Part shown: in pieces, positions 43,622 through 51,676 of the stretch
Layout of the letters: each line of letters opens with the position of its first letter
Position numbering within the stretch: position 1 is the stretch's first letter
NCBI GenBank assembly: GCA_965199165.1
Contig: OZ240681.1
Span: 1,736,001-1,800,000 of the forward strand
Reading direction: 5' to 3'
Length of the DNA stretch: 64,000 nt
Origin: LMUY01 sp965199165
GTDB lineage: Bacteria > Pseudomonadota > Alphaproteobacteria > Acetobacterales > Acetobacteraceae
Program-made: the position numbers and the translations under genes
Notes under the pieces: model-generated
The model's input: the letters and a program-made list of their open reading frames with translations, nothing else
The model's database searches: none
What the model was told of the DNA's origin: nothing

Positions 43622-44805
43622 ATCGCCCGCTCCGCGCGCAAGGCTGCCACGTCCGCCGCGTCCAGGCCCAACTCGTCGCGCAGGATCGCTTCCGTATCCG
43701 CGCCCAGCAGCGGCGGGGTGCCGCAGGCCGGGTCGTCGAACCCGTCGAAGCGCAGCGGGTTGCGCAGGGCGGGGAAATGCCCGGCCGTGGGATGGTCGAA
43801 CCCGCTCACCACGCCGCGCGCGGCGATATGCGGGTCGTTCAGGATTTCGCGCACCGTGTTCACCTCCCCGGCCGGCACGCCTTCCGCCCGCAGCGCCTCG
43901 GCCAGGTCCGTGCGGTCGCGCCCGGCGGCGGCCGTGCGCATCGCCGCCATCACCCGGTCGCGCGCCGCCACGCGGCCGGCGTTCTCGGCTAATTCCGGCT
44001 CCGCCGCCAACGCGTCCAGGCCGAGCACGCGGCAGGTCGCCGCCCAATGCTGGTCGCTGCCGCTGATGTGCAGGAACCGGCCGTCCCGGCAGGCGAAGGC
44101 GGCGGACGGCACCCGGCCGGCATGCTCCGTCCCCACCCGCGGCGGGTCCTCGTCCAGCGCGAACAGCCGGGCGGCGGCGATCGACAGCAGGCTGGTCTGC
44201 ACGTCCATCATCGCCAGGTCGACGTAGCAGCCGCGTCCCGTCTGCTGCCGCCCGACCAGGCTGGTGAGGATGGCGATGGCGATCCACAGCGCCGAGGTCA
44301 AATCCGCGAACGGCAGCCCGACCTTGGCAGGCGGCCCGTCCGGGTAGCCGGTCAGCGCCATGACGCCGGACAGCGCCTGGAAGATCGTGTCGTAGCCGTT
44401 GCGGTCCCGGTAGGGGCCGGTCTGGCCGAACCCGGTGTTGGACACGTAGATCAGCCGCGGGTTGGCCGGGGCGAGGCTCGCGTAGTCCAGCCCGTGCCGC
44501 GCCATCTCGCCGGGCAGGAAGTTCTCCACCACCACGTCCATCCGCCCGGCCAAGGCGCGCGCCACCTCCCGCCCCCGCTCCGATTTCAGGTTGATGGTGA
44601 TCGAGCGCTTGGCCCGGTTGAGCGCCAGGAAATACGCGCTCTCACCGCCGGGCGCCTTCGGCTCGAAGCTGCGGGACTCGTCGCCGCTGCGTGGCCGCTC
44701 GACCTTCGTCACCTCGGCCCCGAGCTCGGCCAGGATTTGCGTCGCGAACGGCCCGGCCAACACGCGGGAGAAATCCAGCACGCGCAGCCCCTGCAGCGGC
44801 TTCAT
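43618..44805 (-). CDS. CaiB/BaiF family III CoA-transferase (1)
   Basis: A 395-residue enzyme that moves CoA between acids. The N-terminal LRVLDFSRVLAGPFATQILAELGAEVTKVE, noted here by RVLDFSRVLAGP and GAEVTKVE, and the catalytic Asp in GLPFADLTSALW are typical. ATG 44805 overlaps the next upstream gene's stop (ATGA). A second paralogue is at 47854-49080 in the same operon. Confidence 0.94.
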   Translation of the reverse strand: MKPLQGLRVLDFSRVLAGPFATQILAELGAEVTKVERPRSGDESRSFEPKAPGGESAYFLALNRAKRSITINLKSERGREVARALAGRMDVVVENFLPGEMARHGLDYASLAPANPRLIYVSNTGFGQTGPYRDRNGYDTIFQALSGVMALTGYPDGPPAKVGLPFADLTSALWIAIAILTSLVGRQQTGRGCYVDLAMMDVQTSLLSIAAARLFALDEDPPRVGTEHAGRVPSAAFACRDGRFLHISGSDQHWAATCRVLGLDALAAEPELAENAGRVAARDRVMAAMRTAAAGRDRTDLAEALRAEGVPAGEVNTVREILNDPHIAARGVVSGFDHPTAGHFPALRNPLRFDGFDDPACGTPPLLGADTEAILRDELGLDAADVAALRAERAI

Positions 44806-45530
44806 GGCGTGCGGAACCCGCGCATGATGGCGTTCACGTCCCGCCCGGCCGCCATCGCGGCGTCATAAGGCAGGTCTGCCACCCGGTAGAACAGGCGCTT
44901 GGCCGCCGCCATCGCCTGCGGGCTGGCGGCGCACCAGGCCTCCGCGATGCCGAGCGCCTCCGCCTCCACCTGCTCCGGCGCCACGACGCGGTTGGCCAGG
45001 CCGAGCGCGCGGACCTCCTCGGCCCCCAGCAGCCGCCCGGTGCTGAACAGCTCGAAGGCGACCTTCTGGCCCAATTGGCGCTGCAACCCCGTCATGACGA
45101 GGGCGGGCACGATCGAGTGCTTCAGCTCCGGGTAGCCGAACTTCAGGTCCGTGCCGACGACCGTCATGTCGCAGCCGATCGCCAGCCCGGCGCCGCCGCC
45201 GATCGCCGAGCCGCGCACCGCCGCCACCACGGGCTTGCCCATGCGGCACATGGCGGACTGGGTGCGGCAGGTCAGGTCCGCCCGCGCCAGGACGAGATGC
45301 TGCTGTTGCGGCGTCAGGTCCTTGAACTCGGCCAGGTCGGCGCCGGCGCAGAACGCCCGGCCCTCCCCCGTCAGCACCACCGCGCGGACCGCACCGTCGC
45401 GCTCCGCGGCCTCCAGCCCGTCCAGCAGCGCCTGGGTGAGCGCGGTGTTCAGCGCGTTCAGCTTATCCGGACGGTTGAGGCGCAGGATGCGGACGGCGCC
45501 GCGATCCTCCGCCAGCAGCACCTCAGCCAC
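44802..45530 (-). CDS. Crotonase-family protein lacking the first catalytic Glu
   Basis: A 242-residue crotonase starting at GTG 45530. FCAGADLAEF and AIGGGAGLAIGCD give the oxyanion hole, but the usual Glu (GGGxELA) is Gly. The second site Glu seems kept (FGYPELKHS). It may be an isomerase, dehalogenase-like or C-C hydrolase rather than a hydratase. It overlaps the lyase gene by eight bases. Confidence 0.9.
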   Translation of the reverse strand: MAEVLLAEDRGAVRILRLNRPDKLNALNTALTQALLDGLEAAERDGAVRAVVLTGEGRAFCAGADLAEFKDLTPQQQHLVLARADLTCRTQSAMCRMGKPVVAAVRGSAIGGGAGLAIGCDMTVVGTDLKFGYPELKHSIVPALVMTGLQRQLGQKVAFELFSTGRLLGAEEVRALGLANRVVAPEQVEAEALGIAEAWCAASPQAMAAAKRLFYRVADLPYDAAMAAGRDVNAIMRGFRTP

Positions 45531-46464
45531 GGGCGAGCCTCCGTTCCGGCAGCAGCCCCCAGCCCGCGCGGGCGACGGCGCTGTCCAACGTGCGGCTCAG
45601 GATGCGCTCGCACAGGGCGGAGGCGGCGAGCACCGCGTCCAGATCCAACCCGGTGGACACGCCCTCGGCCTCCAGCAGGTTCACCAGATCCTCCGTCGCG
45701 ACGTTGCCGGTGCGGCCGCCGCCATATTGGATTTCCGCCGGATGGCCGCCCACGCCGCCGAACGCGCTGTCGAAGCAGCGGCACCCCGCCTCCAGCGCCG
45801 CCAGGCAGTTGGCCAGCCCCGTGCCCCGCGTGTGGTGGAAATGGGCCACCGGCGTGACCTGCGGCATCTCGGCCAGCAGGCGGCGGAACAGGTGGCGCAC
45901 GGTGCTGGGCGTGCCCAATCCGGTGGTATCGCCGATGGACACCAGCTCCACCCCCAGCGCCGCGAAGCGCTGTGCGTCAGCCACGACCAGCGCCGGGTCC
46001 ACGGCCCCCTCGAACGGGCAGCCGAGCGCCACGGAGATCACCCCCACCAGCCGGAACCGGCCGGCTGCGAGTGCCGCCATCTCCGCCACCGCCTGCCATT
46101 GCGCCGCCCGCGTGGTGCGCAGGTTGCGCGCGGTGTGGCCCTCCGTGGCCGAAACCAGCAGGCTCAGTTCCGTCGCGCCATGCCCGGCCTCGGCATCCGC
46201 CAGCGCCCGCTGCACGGCGCGCGGGTTGGGGCAGGTCGCCTTGTAGTGCACGCCGGGTCGCCGGCTGATCGCCGCCAGCACGGCGGAGGCGTCGCGGAAG
46301 GCGGGAACGCGGTCGGGATGGCTGTAGCTGGTCGCCTCGATGCGCGGGAAGCCGGCGGCGGTGAAGGCGTCGACCGCCGCGACCTTGTCCGCGGTGGGGA
46401 TGGACGCCGTCTCATGCTGGAGCCCGTCCCGCGCGAAACATTCACAGATCGTGACCTCCGTCAT
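45523..46464 (-). CDS. HMG-CoA-lyase-like aldolase, divergent active site
   Basis: A 313-residue TIM-barrel lyase of the HMGL-like family. The start CECFARDGLQ holds the catalytic Arg12 and Asp13, and metal ligands His208 and His210 are in AHFHHTRG (normally HxHDTYG). The signature GGCPYAxGAxGN reads GGHPAE...GRTGN, so the catalytic Cys is His241. It should cleave or form a C-C bond in a 3-hydroxyacyl-CoA, but probably not HMG-CoA itself. ATG 46464 is 14 bases past the next gene. Confidence 0.88.
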   Translation of the reverse strand: MTEVTICECFARDGLQHETASIPTADKVAAVDAFTAAGFPRIEATSYSHPDRVPAFRDASAVLAAISRRPGVHYKATCPNPRAVQRALADAEAGHGATELSLLVSATEGHTARNLRTTRAAQWQAVAEMAALAAGRFRLVGVISVALGCPFEGAVDPALVVADAQRFAALGVELVSIGDTTGLGTPSTVRHLFRRLLAEMPQVTPVAHFHHTRGTGLANCLAALEAGCRCFDSAFGGVGGHPAEIQYGGGRTGNVATEDLVNLLEAEGVSTGLDLDAVLAASALCERILSRTLDSAVARAGWGLLPERRLARG

Positions 46465-46478
46465 GCTGGCCGCGAGCC

Positions 46479-47264
46479 CTATGTCGGCCGGAAGTTCGGC
46501 TTGCGCTTTTCGGCGAAGGCGCGCTGGGCTTCCTTGGTATCCTCCGTTCCGGCCAGCATCGCGGTCTGGCTCTGCTCGTAGCGGTAGCCGTCCCGCAGCG
46601 GCATCTCTTCCGTCAGGGCAAAGCCGCGCTTGGCGGCGGCCACGGCGGACGGGCTCTTGGCCGCGATCGTGCGGGCGAGCGTCATCGCCTCCTCCATCAG
46701 CCGGCCGCGCGGGACGCAGGCGCTGACCACGTTCATCCGCAGCAGGTCTGGGCCCGGGACCCGGCAGGCGGTGTAGATCATCCGCCGCGCATCGCTTTGC
46801 CCGAAGAAGCGCAACACGTGCCGCACGCCGCCGGCCAGGCCGACATCCACCTCCGTCATCGCGAGGAAGCATTCCTCTGCCGCCAGCAGGATGTCGCAGC
46901 ACAGCGCCAGTACGCAGCCGGCGCCGATCGCCGGGCCGTTGATGGCGGCGATCACCGGCTTGGCGCATTCCATCACCGCGTCGAACCCGGCGCGCACCGC
47001 GCGGTTGTGGCGAGGATAGCCGCCGGGCTCACCCGCCAGGTTCGGCCGCTCCCGCAGGTCGGCCCCGGCGGAAAAGGCACGGCCCTCCCCGGTCAGCACC
47101 ACGGCCCGGACCGATGGCAGGTCGGACAGCACGTCGAAGATGCGGACCAGTTCCTCGCGGAAACGGCGGTCCTGCGCGTTCACCGGCGGCGCCTGCATCA
47201 GCACGAGTGCCACCCCGTCCTCCAGCGTGACGGCGAAACGCTCCAGCCCTTCCAGTTCGGTCAT
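46479..47264 (-). CDS. Crotonase-family protein, first catalytic Glu replaced by Val
   Basis: A 261-residue crotonase. FSAGADLRER and AIGAGCVLALCCD form the oxyanion hole; Val stands where Glu is usual. The second Glu is visible in FLAMTEVDVGLAGG. Related proteins act as decarboxylases or isomerases on CoA thioesters. It overlaps the CMD-like gene's stop by four bases (ATGA). Confidence 0.9.
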   Translation of the reverse strand: MTELEGLERFAVTLEDGVALVLMQAPPVNAQDRRFREELVRIFDVLSDLPSVRAVVLTGEGRAFSAGADLRERPNLAGEPGGYPRHNRAVRAGFDAVMECAKPVIAAINGPAIGAGCVLALCCDILLAAEECFLAMTEVDVGLAGGVRHVLRFFGQSDARRMIYTACRVPGPDLLRMNVVSACVPRGRLMEEAMTLARTIAAKSPSAVAAAKRGFALTEEMPLRDGYRYEQSQTAMLAGTEDTKEAQRAFAEKRKPNFRPT

Positions 47265-47854
47265 GCCGCGATACGCCTGGCGGGCGGAAGCTCGAACAGG
47301 CCCTGCGCCGGCGGCAACGGTGCCGCTTCGCCCTGTGGGAGGGGGATCTCATGCGCGTTCAGCGTCATGGAGACCATCGTGTAGTAGCCGATCACCGCCG
47401 TGAGTTCGACGACGCCGCGGTCACCCCATCGCGCGCGGAATGCCGCGTAGGTGGCCGCTGCCACCTGGCCGGTCTGCTGTAGCTGGCGGGCGAACTCGTA
47501 GGTTTCACCATCCTGCTCGTCCAATTCCGGCGGCTCCCCGTCGCGGATCGCCTCGATCACCGCCTCCGGCACCCCGGCGGCCACCGCGGCCCGGCCGTGG
47601 ATGAGGAACTCCAATTGGCTGGTCCAGCGGCGCCCGGTCACCACGATGGCCAGCTCCGTCACCCGCTTCGGCAGCCCGGTGTCAAAGCGTAGGATTTCCC
47701 CAAGTGCCGACCAGCGCCGGGCGAGTTCCGGATTGTGGATCGCGGCACGCAGCGGCCCCACCATCACGCCGCGCGGCCCGGCGATGACGGCGTCGTGCAC
47801 GGCCTGCTGCTCCGGCGTCATCTGCTCGCGCGTGGGAAAGGGAATGCGGTCCAT
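47261..47854 (-). CDS. Carboxymuconolactone decarboxylase-like protein
   Basis: A 197-residue all-helical protein of the CMD/AhpD superfamily. The core RVTELAIVVTGRRW followed by QLEFLIHGRAAVAAGV has the Glu and His of this group. The CxxC of AhpD peroxidases is absent, so a decarboxylase or isomerase-type role is more likely than peroxide reduction. It is coupled to both neighbours by ATGA overlaps. Confidence 0.88.
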   Translation of the reverse strand: MDRIPFPTREQMTPEQQAVHDAVIAGPRGVMVGPLRAAIHNPELARRWSALGEILRFDTGLPKRVTELAIVVTGRRWTSQLEFLIHGRAAVAAGVPEAVIEAIRDGEPPELDEQDGETYEFARQLQQTGQVAAATYAAFRARWGDRGVVELTAVIGYYTMVSMTLNAHEIPLPQGEAAPLPPAQGLFELPPARRIAA

Positions 47855-49080
47855 CACACCACCCCGCTTGCCGCCAGCGCGTCCAACTCCAGCCCCAGCT
47901 CGCCCAGCACTTCCGCCGTATGCTGCCCCAGCGTCGGCGGGGCGCGATCGAACCGCAGCGGCGCCTCGGCGAACCGCAGCGGGCTGACGACCTGCGGCAC
48001 GGTGCCGGCGACGGGGTGCGGCAGGTCCCGCAGCATGGCGCGATGCCGCAGCTGCGGGTCCTCGAACACCTGTGGGACCATGTTCAGCGGCGCACACGGC
48101 ACCCCGGCCGTGTCCAACGCCGCGGTGAGCGCGACCCGCCCGTAAGTGCGGAACCGCTCCGTCAGCAGCGGGGTCAATGCGGCGTTGTTGCGCACCCGGG
48201 CGGCGTTGGTGCGGAACCGCTCGTTTGCCGCCCATTCCGGCCGTTCCAGAGCCGCGCACAGCTTGGCGAACTGCCCGTCATTGCCGACCGCGAGCACGAG
48301 CTGGCCGTCGGCGCAGTCGAACACGTCCTGCGGCTGGATGTTGGGATGGCGGTTGCCGCCACGCTTGGGCGCCCGCCCGGTCAGCAGCCAGTTCATCGCC
48401 TGGTTGCTGAGCAGTGCCGCGCCGACGTCCAGCATCGCCAAATCGATGGTGTCGCCCTGACCCGTCTGGTCCCGCCGGGCAACCGCGGCCAGGATGCCGA
48501 TGGTGGCATACATCCCCGTCATCAGGTCCACGATCGGCACGCCAACCTTCTGCGGGCCGCCGCCGGGCTCGCCATCCCGCTCACCGGTCACGCTCATCAG
48601 GCCGCACATGGCCTGGATGGCGAAGTCGTAGGCGGCCTGGTCCGCACGCGGCCCGTCTTGCCCGAACCCGGTGACGGAGCAGTAGATGAGCCGGTCGTTC
48701 ACCGCGCGCAGCCCGGCGGCGTCCAGGCCGTAGCGGGCCAGCGCACCCACCTTGAAGTTCTCCACCACGATGTCCGCCGTCTCGGCCAGGCGCCGCACGA
48801 TCGCCTGCCCTTCGGGCTTGGTGATGTCCAGCGTCACGGAGCGCTTGCCCCGGTTGACGGACAGGAAATACCCAGCCTCCCGCGTCGGCGTGCCATCGGC
48901 GGCGGCCAGAAAGGGCGGTCCCCAGCTGCGCGTGTCGTCCCCCGCCCCCGGCCGCTCGACCTTGATCACATCGGCGCCGAGGTCGGCCAGGATTTGCGTG
49001 CACCAGGGTGCGGCCATGATGCGGCCGAGGTCCAGCACCCGAAGGTGCGAGAGTGGCCCGGTTCGCGCGGGCTCAGCCAT
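47854..49080 (-). CDS. CaiB/BaiF family III CoA-transferase (2)
   Basis: A 408-residue paralogue of the CoA-transferase at 43618-44805. LRVLDLGRIMAAPWCTQILADLG and the catalytic Asp of VGVPIVDLMTGMYA mark the family; I note only parts of the first motif as key: RVLDLGRI, GADVIKVERP. ATG 49080 (MAEPA) is chosen as the conserved part follows. It overlaps the GST stop by eight bases. Confidence 0.94.
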   Translation of the reverse strand: MAEPARTGPLSHLRVLDLGRIMAAPWCTQILADLGADVIKVERPGAGDDTRSWGPPFLAAADGTPTREAGYFLSVNRGKRSVTLDITKPEGQAIVRRLAETADIVVENFKVGALARYGLDAAGLRAVNDRLIYCSVTGFGQDGPRADQAAYDFAIQAMCGLMSVTGERDGEPGGGPQKVGVPIVDLMTGMYATIGILAAVARRDQTGQGDTIDLAMLDVGAALLSNQAMNWLLTGRAPKRGGNRHPNIQPQDVFDCADGQLVLAVGNDGQFAKLCAALERPEWAANERFRTNAARVRNNAALTPLLTERFRTYGRVALTAALDTAGVPCAPLNMVPQVFEDPQLRHRAMLRDLPHPVAGTVPQVVSPLRFAEAPLRFDRAPPTLGQHTAEVLGELGLELDALAASGVV

Positions 49081-49684
49081 CGATGAGTGCCGTGGCACGC
49101 GCCGACGGCCGGGCGGCGAAGCCCCCATACCAGTCGGCGAGCGCCGCGCGGCCGTCCCGCCAGGCCACGGCGGCAAAGCGGAAATCCGTGTAGGACAAGG
49201 CGCAGCCTACGGCGATGTGGCCGATGCCGAACCGCATCTCCGCCCAGGTCGGGACGGTCGCTTCCAGCCGGTCCAACGTCGCCGCGACTTTCGTGGCGTA
49301 GGCGTGCAGCAACTCGGGCGTCTGCCGCTCCGCCGGCTTGTCGCGCTCGTTGCGCCACAGGATCAGCACGTCCAGCAGGCCATGGCCGAGCGCGTGCAGC
49401 GTCAGCATCCGCCAGCGCTGCGGCCCGGACGGCGGGCACAGCACGGGACCGGCCAGGCTGTCCAGGTATTCGATGATCGTCAGGCTGTCGAAGAGCGCCG
49501 TGCCGTCCGCCAGCACGAGCGTCGGGATCTTGCCGAGCGGGTTGTCCATCTGGATCGCCGGGTTTACCGCCGACATCGCCACCACCGTCCGCACCGTCTC
49601 GATCTGGTCGGCCAGGCCCAGTTCATGCGCGGCGAGCATGACCTTGCGGACGTAGGGAGAGCGTGGCGACCAATGCAGCTTCAT
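49073..49684 (-). CDS. Glutathione S-transferase-like protein
   Basis: A 203-residue GST. The N-terminal thioredoxin-like domain begins MKLHWSPRSPYVRKV with a Ser/Tyr active-site region; GKIPTLVLADGTALFDSLTII, recognised around IPTL and FDS, binds glutathione. The C-terminal half is helical. It is the first gene of the nine-gene CoA operon, 73 bases behind the GntR gene. GSTs in catabolic operons often open rings, isomerise maleyl compounds or remove side groups. Confidence 0.9.
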   Translation of the reverse strand: MKLHWSPRSPYVRKVMLAAHELGLADQIETVRTVVAMSAVNPAIQMDNPLGKIPTLVLADGTALFDSLTIIEYLDSLAGPVLCPPSGPQRWRMLTLHALGHGLLDVLILWRNERDKPAERQTPELLHAYATKVAATLDRLEATVPTWAEMRFGIGHIAVGCALSYTDFRFAAVAWRDGRAALADWYGGFAARPSARATALIDG

Positions 49685-49701
49685 CCCGGGATCCACCTTT
49701 T

Positions 49702-49731
49702 ATTCTAAAGCCTACGTCTATGACCTTTACA
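49702..49731 (-). promoter_or_regulatory. Candidate promoter of the GST-CoA operon
   Basis: On the minus strand TAGAAT (49707-49702) matches the -10 consensus at five of six positions. A weak -35 TGTAAA (49731-49726) lies 18 bases upstream. The segment is unusually A/T-rich for this window. Confidence 0.35.
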
Positions 49732-49757
49732 GAGATGCATCCGCGTGGGCTGCCCTG

Positions 49758-50528
49758 TCAATCGGTCCGCAACGTCACGTCGATACGCACCAGGTCGCCG
49801 CGGTAGACGCCGTCCGCCACGAGCACCACGGTGCCGAGCGAGTCGACCGCGAACCGGCTCACATGCGCGATCGGCGCGTTGAGCGGCATGCCCAGCCGCT
49901 CCGCCACCTCCACGTCGGCCGAGCCGATGGTCAGCGTCTGGCGCGCGTCGGCGACCGTGACGCCGGGCAGGCTGGCGGCCAGGCTCAGCGCCGTCTTGCT
50001 GGTGATGGTCGCGTGGTCGAGCAGGGGCCATAGCCGCTCGTCGATATAGACGTCCGCCAGCAGGAAGGCCTGGCCGCGCCGCAGGTGCCGGCGGCGGAGA
50101 TGCTGGTAGGAGGGCGCGGCGCGGCCCAGGCCGTCCGGGATGGCAGGCGGCATGGCGCCGCCCGCCATGCCCAGGATCTCGATCTCCGCCCCCTCGCGGG
50201 AGCGGAGCAGGCCGCCCCAATCGGTCTGCACGTCGCACCACAGGCGTTCGGCGGTCTGCGCGCGCACGAAGGTGCCCTTGGCGCGATACCGGTTGATCAG
50301 CCCGTCCGCCTCGATCTGGTCAAGCGCCTGGCGGATCGTCGCTCGCGCCACGCCATACTCCGCCGCCAGCTCCTCGACGGTCGGAATGCGTTGCCCGGCG
50401 CCCCACACCCCGGCCTCGATCCGGCGGCGAAACAGCGTCGCGAGCTGGATGTAGCGGGACACCGTGCTGCGGTTCAGGTCCACCGTGCCGCGCGGGATGG
50501 GTGGTGTGACGATACGCCGCTCACTCAT
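49758..50528 (-). CDS. GntR-family regulator with UTRA effector domain (HutC/FarR type)
   Basis: A 256-residue repressor-type protein. The winged HTH is at about residues 20-85 (RRRIEAGVWGAGQRIPTVEELAAEYGV, noted by ELAAEYGVARATIRQAL). The UTRA ligand-binding domain makes up the rest. ATG 50528 has GGAG six bases before it. It lies between two catabolic operons and probably controls both. The effector would be a pathway intermediate. Confidence 0.93.
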   Translation of the reverse strand: MSERRIVTPPIPRGTVDLNRSTVSRYIQLATLFRRRIEAGVWGAGQRIPTVEELAAEYGVARATIRQALDQIEADGLINRYRAKGTFVRAQTAERLWCDVQTDWGGLLRSREGAEIEILGMAGGAMPPAIPDGLGRAAPSYQHLRRRHLRRGQAFLLADVYIDERLWPLLDHATITSKTALSLAASLPGVTVADARQTLTIGSADVEVAERLGMPLNAPIAHVSRFAVDSLGTVVLVADGVYRGDLVRIDVTLRTD

Positions 50529-50556
50529 GCTCCGCTCCACGCCGGGTTTATGATGC

Positions 50557-50586
50557 TAGACAGTCCATTCTTATAGGACATATAAC
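50557..50586 (+). promoter_or_regulatory. Promoter with overlapping palindrome for the importer-fumarase operon
   Basis: TAGACA (50557-50562) and TATAAC (50581-50586) are 18 bases apart and each match consensus at five of six positions. The palindrome TTATA-GGACA-TATAA (50571-50585) covers the -10. A wider inverted pair TTATGAT (50548-50554) / ATCATAA (50590-50596) brackets it. These fit an operator for the adjacent GntR protein. Confidence 0.55.
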
Positions 50587-50632
50587 CGGATCATAATACA
50601 ATGCTGCCTTCGAGCAGCAGCGGAGGGCGGTT

Positions 50633-51676
50633 TTGGCAGCACATATCGCACGTCGCGGCATCCTTGCGGGGATGGCCGCCGCCCCCCTGCTGGCACCCCG
50701 CCGCGCCGCCGCTGCCGACTCGGCGCTGGTCGCCGCCGCCCGCAAGGAGGGCAGCGTCGTCTGGTATTCCGGGCTGATCGTCAACCAGATCGTCCGCCCG
50801 CTCAGCGACGGGTTCGAGAGGGCCTACCCCGGCATCACCGTGCAAGGCTCCCGGCTGACCAGTTCGGAAGCCGCGCTGAAGATCCTGAACGAGGCACGGG
50901 CCGGCAAGCCCCAGGCCGACATCTTCGACGGCACGGCGCTGGTGTTCCGTCTGACGCCCGCCGGCGTGGTGGAGAACTACAAGCCCGCGGCCGCGGCGAA
51001 CTTCCCGGAGGGCAGCCGGGAGCCGAACGGCGTCTGGACCGCACTGAACACCTACATCATGACGCCGGCTGTCAACACCGACATGGTGGCGGCCAAGGAC
51101 ATCCCCAAGACGTTCGAGGACTTGCTCAACCCGATGTGGCGCGGGCGGATCGCCTGGACCAACGACCCGACCACCGCCGGGCCGCCCGGCTTCATCGGCA
51201 ACGTGCTGACGTCCATGGGCCAGGAGGCCGGCATGGCCTATCTGCGCAAGCTGTCGGCGCAGAAGATCGTCAACGTGCCCGGCGCGCAGCGCACCGTGCT
51301 GGACCAGGTGATCGCCGGGCAATACCCGGTGGCGCTGATGACGTTCAACTACCATTCGGTGATCAGCGCCAATGACGGCGCGCCGGTGCAGTGGCTGCCG
51401 ATGCAGCCGGTGATCGAAATCCCCAACCCGGTCGGGCTGGTGAAGAACGCGCCGCACCCCAACGCCGGCAAGCTGCTGCTGGAATACATCCTGTCCGAGG
51501 AAGGGCAGAAGGTGTTCCGCGACGCCAACTACATCCCGTCCAACCCGGCCGTGCCGCCGAAGGACGCCAAGCTGACGCCGGCCGGCGGCCATTTCTCCGC
51601 CACGCTGATCACGCCGGAGATCACGGCGACGAAGCTGGACGGCTGGAACGCCGTCTACACCGAACTGTTCAAGTGA
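50633..51676 (+). CDS. ABC transporter substrate-binding protein, Fe3+/phosphonate/thiamine (AfuA/FbpA-like) type
   Basis: A 347-residue periplasmic protein. TTG 50633 is the start, with GGAGGG five bases before. A signal with RR (IARRGILAGMAAAPLLAP) leads to the type 2 binding fold (EGSVVWYSGL, YPGITV, NPMWRGRIAW). Ligand-binding Tyr pairs of ferric-binding proteins are not clearly conserved, so an organic anion is as likely as iron. Confidence 0.9.
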   Translation: MAAHIARRGILAGMAAAPLLAPRRAAAADSALVAAARKEGSVVWYSGLIVNQIVRPLSDGFERAYPGITVQGSRLTSSEAALKILNEARAGKPQADIFDGTALVFRLTPAGVVENYKPAAAANFPEGSREPNGVWTALNTYIMTPAVNTDMVAAKDIPKTFEDLLNPMWRGRIAWTNDPTTAGPPGFIGNVLTSMGQEAGMAYLRKLSAQKIVNVPGAQRTVLDQVIAGQYPVALMTFNYHSVISANDGAPVQWLPMQPVIEIPNPVGLVKNAPHPNAGKLLLEYILSEEGQKVFRDANYIPSNPAVPPKDAKLTPAGGHFSATLITPEITATKLDGWNAVYTELFK

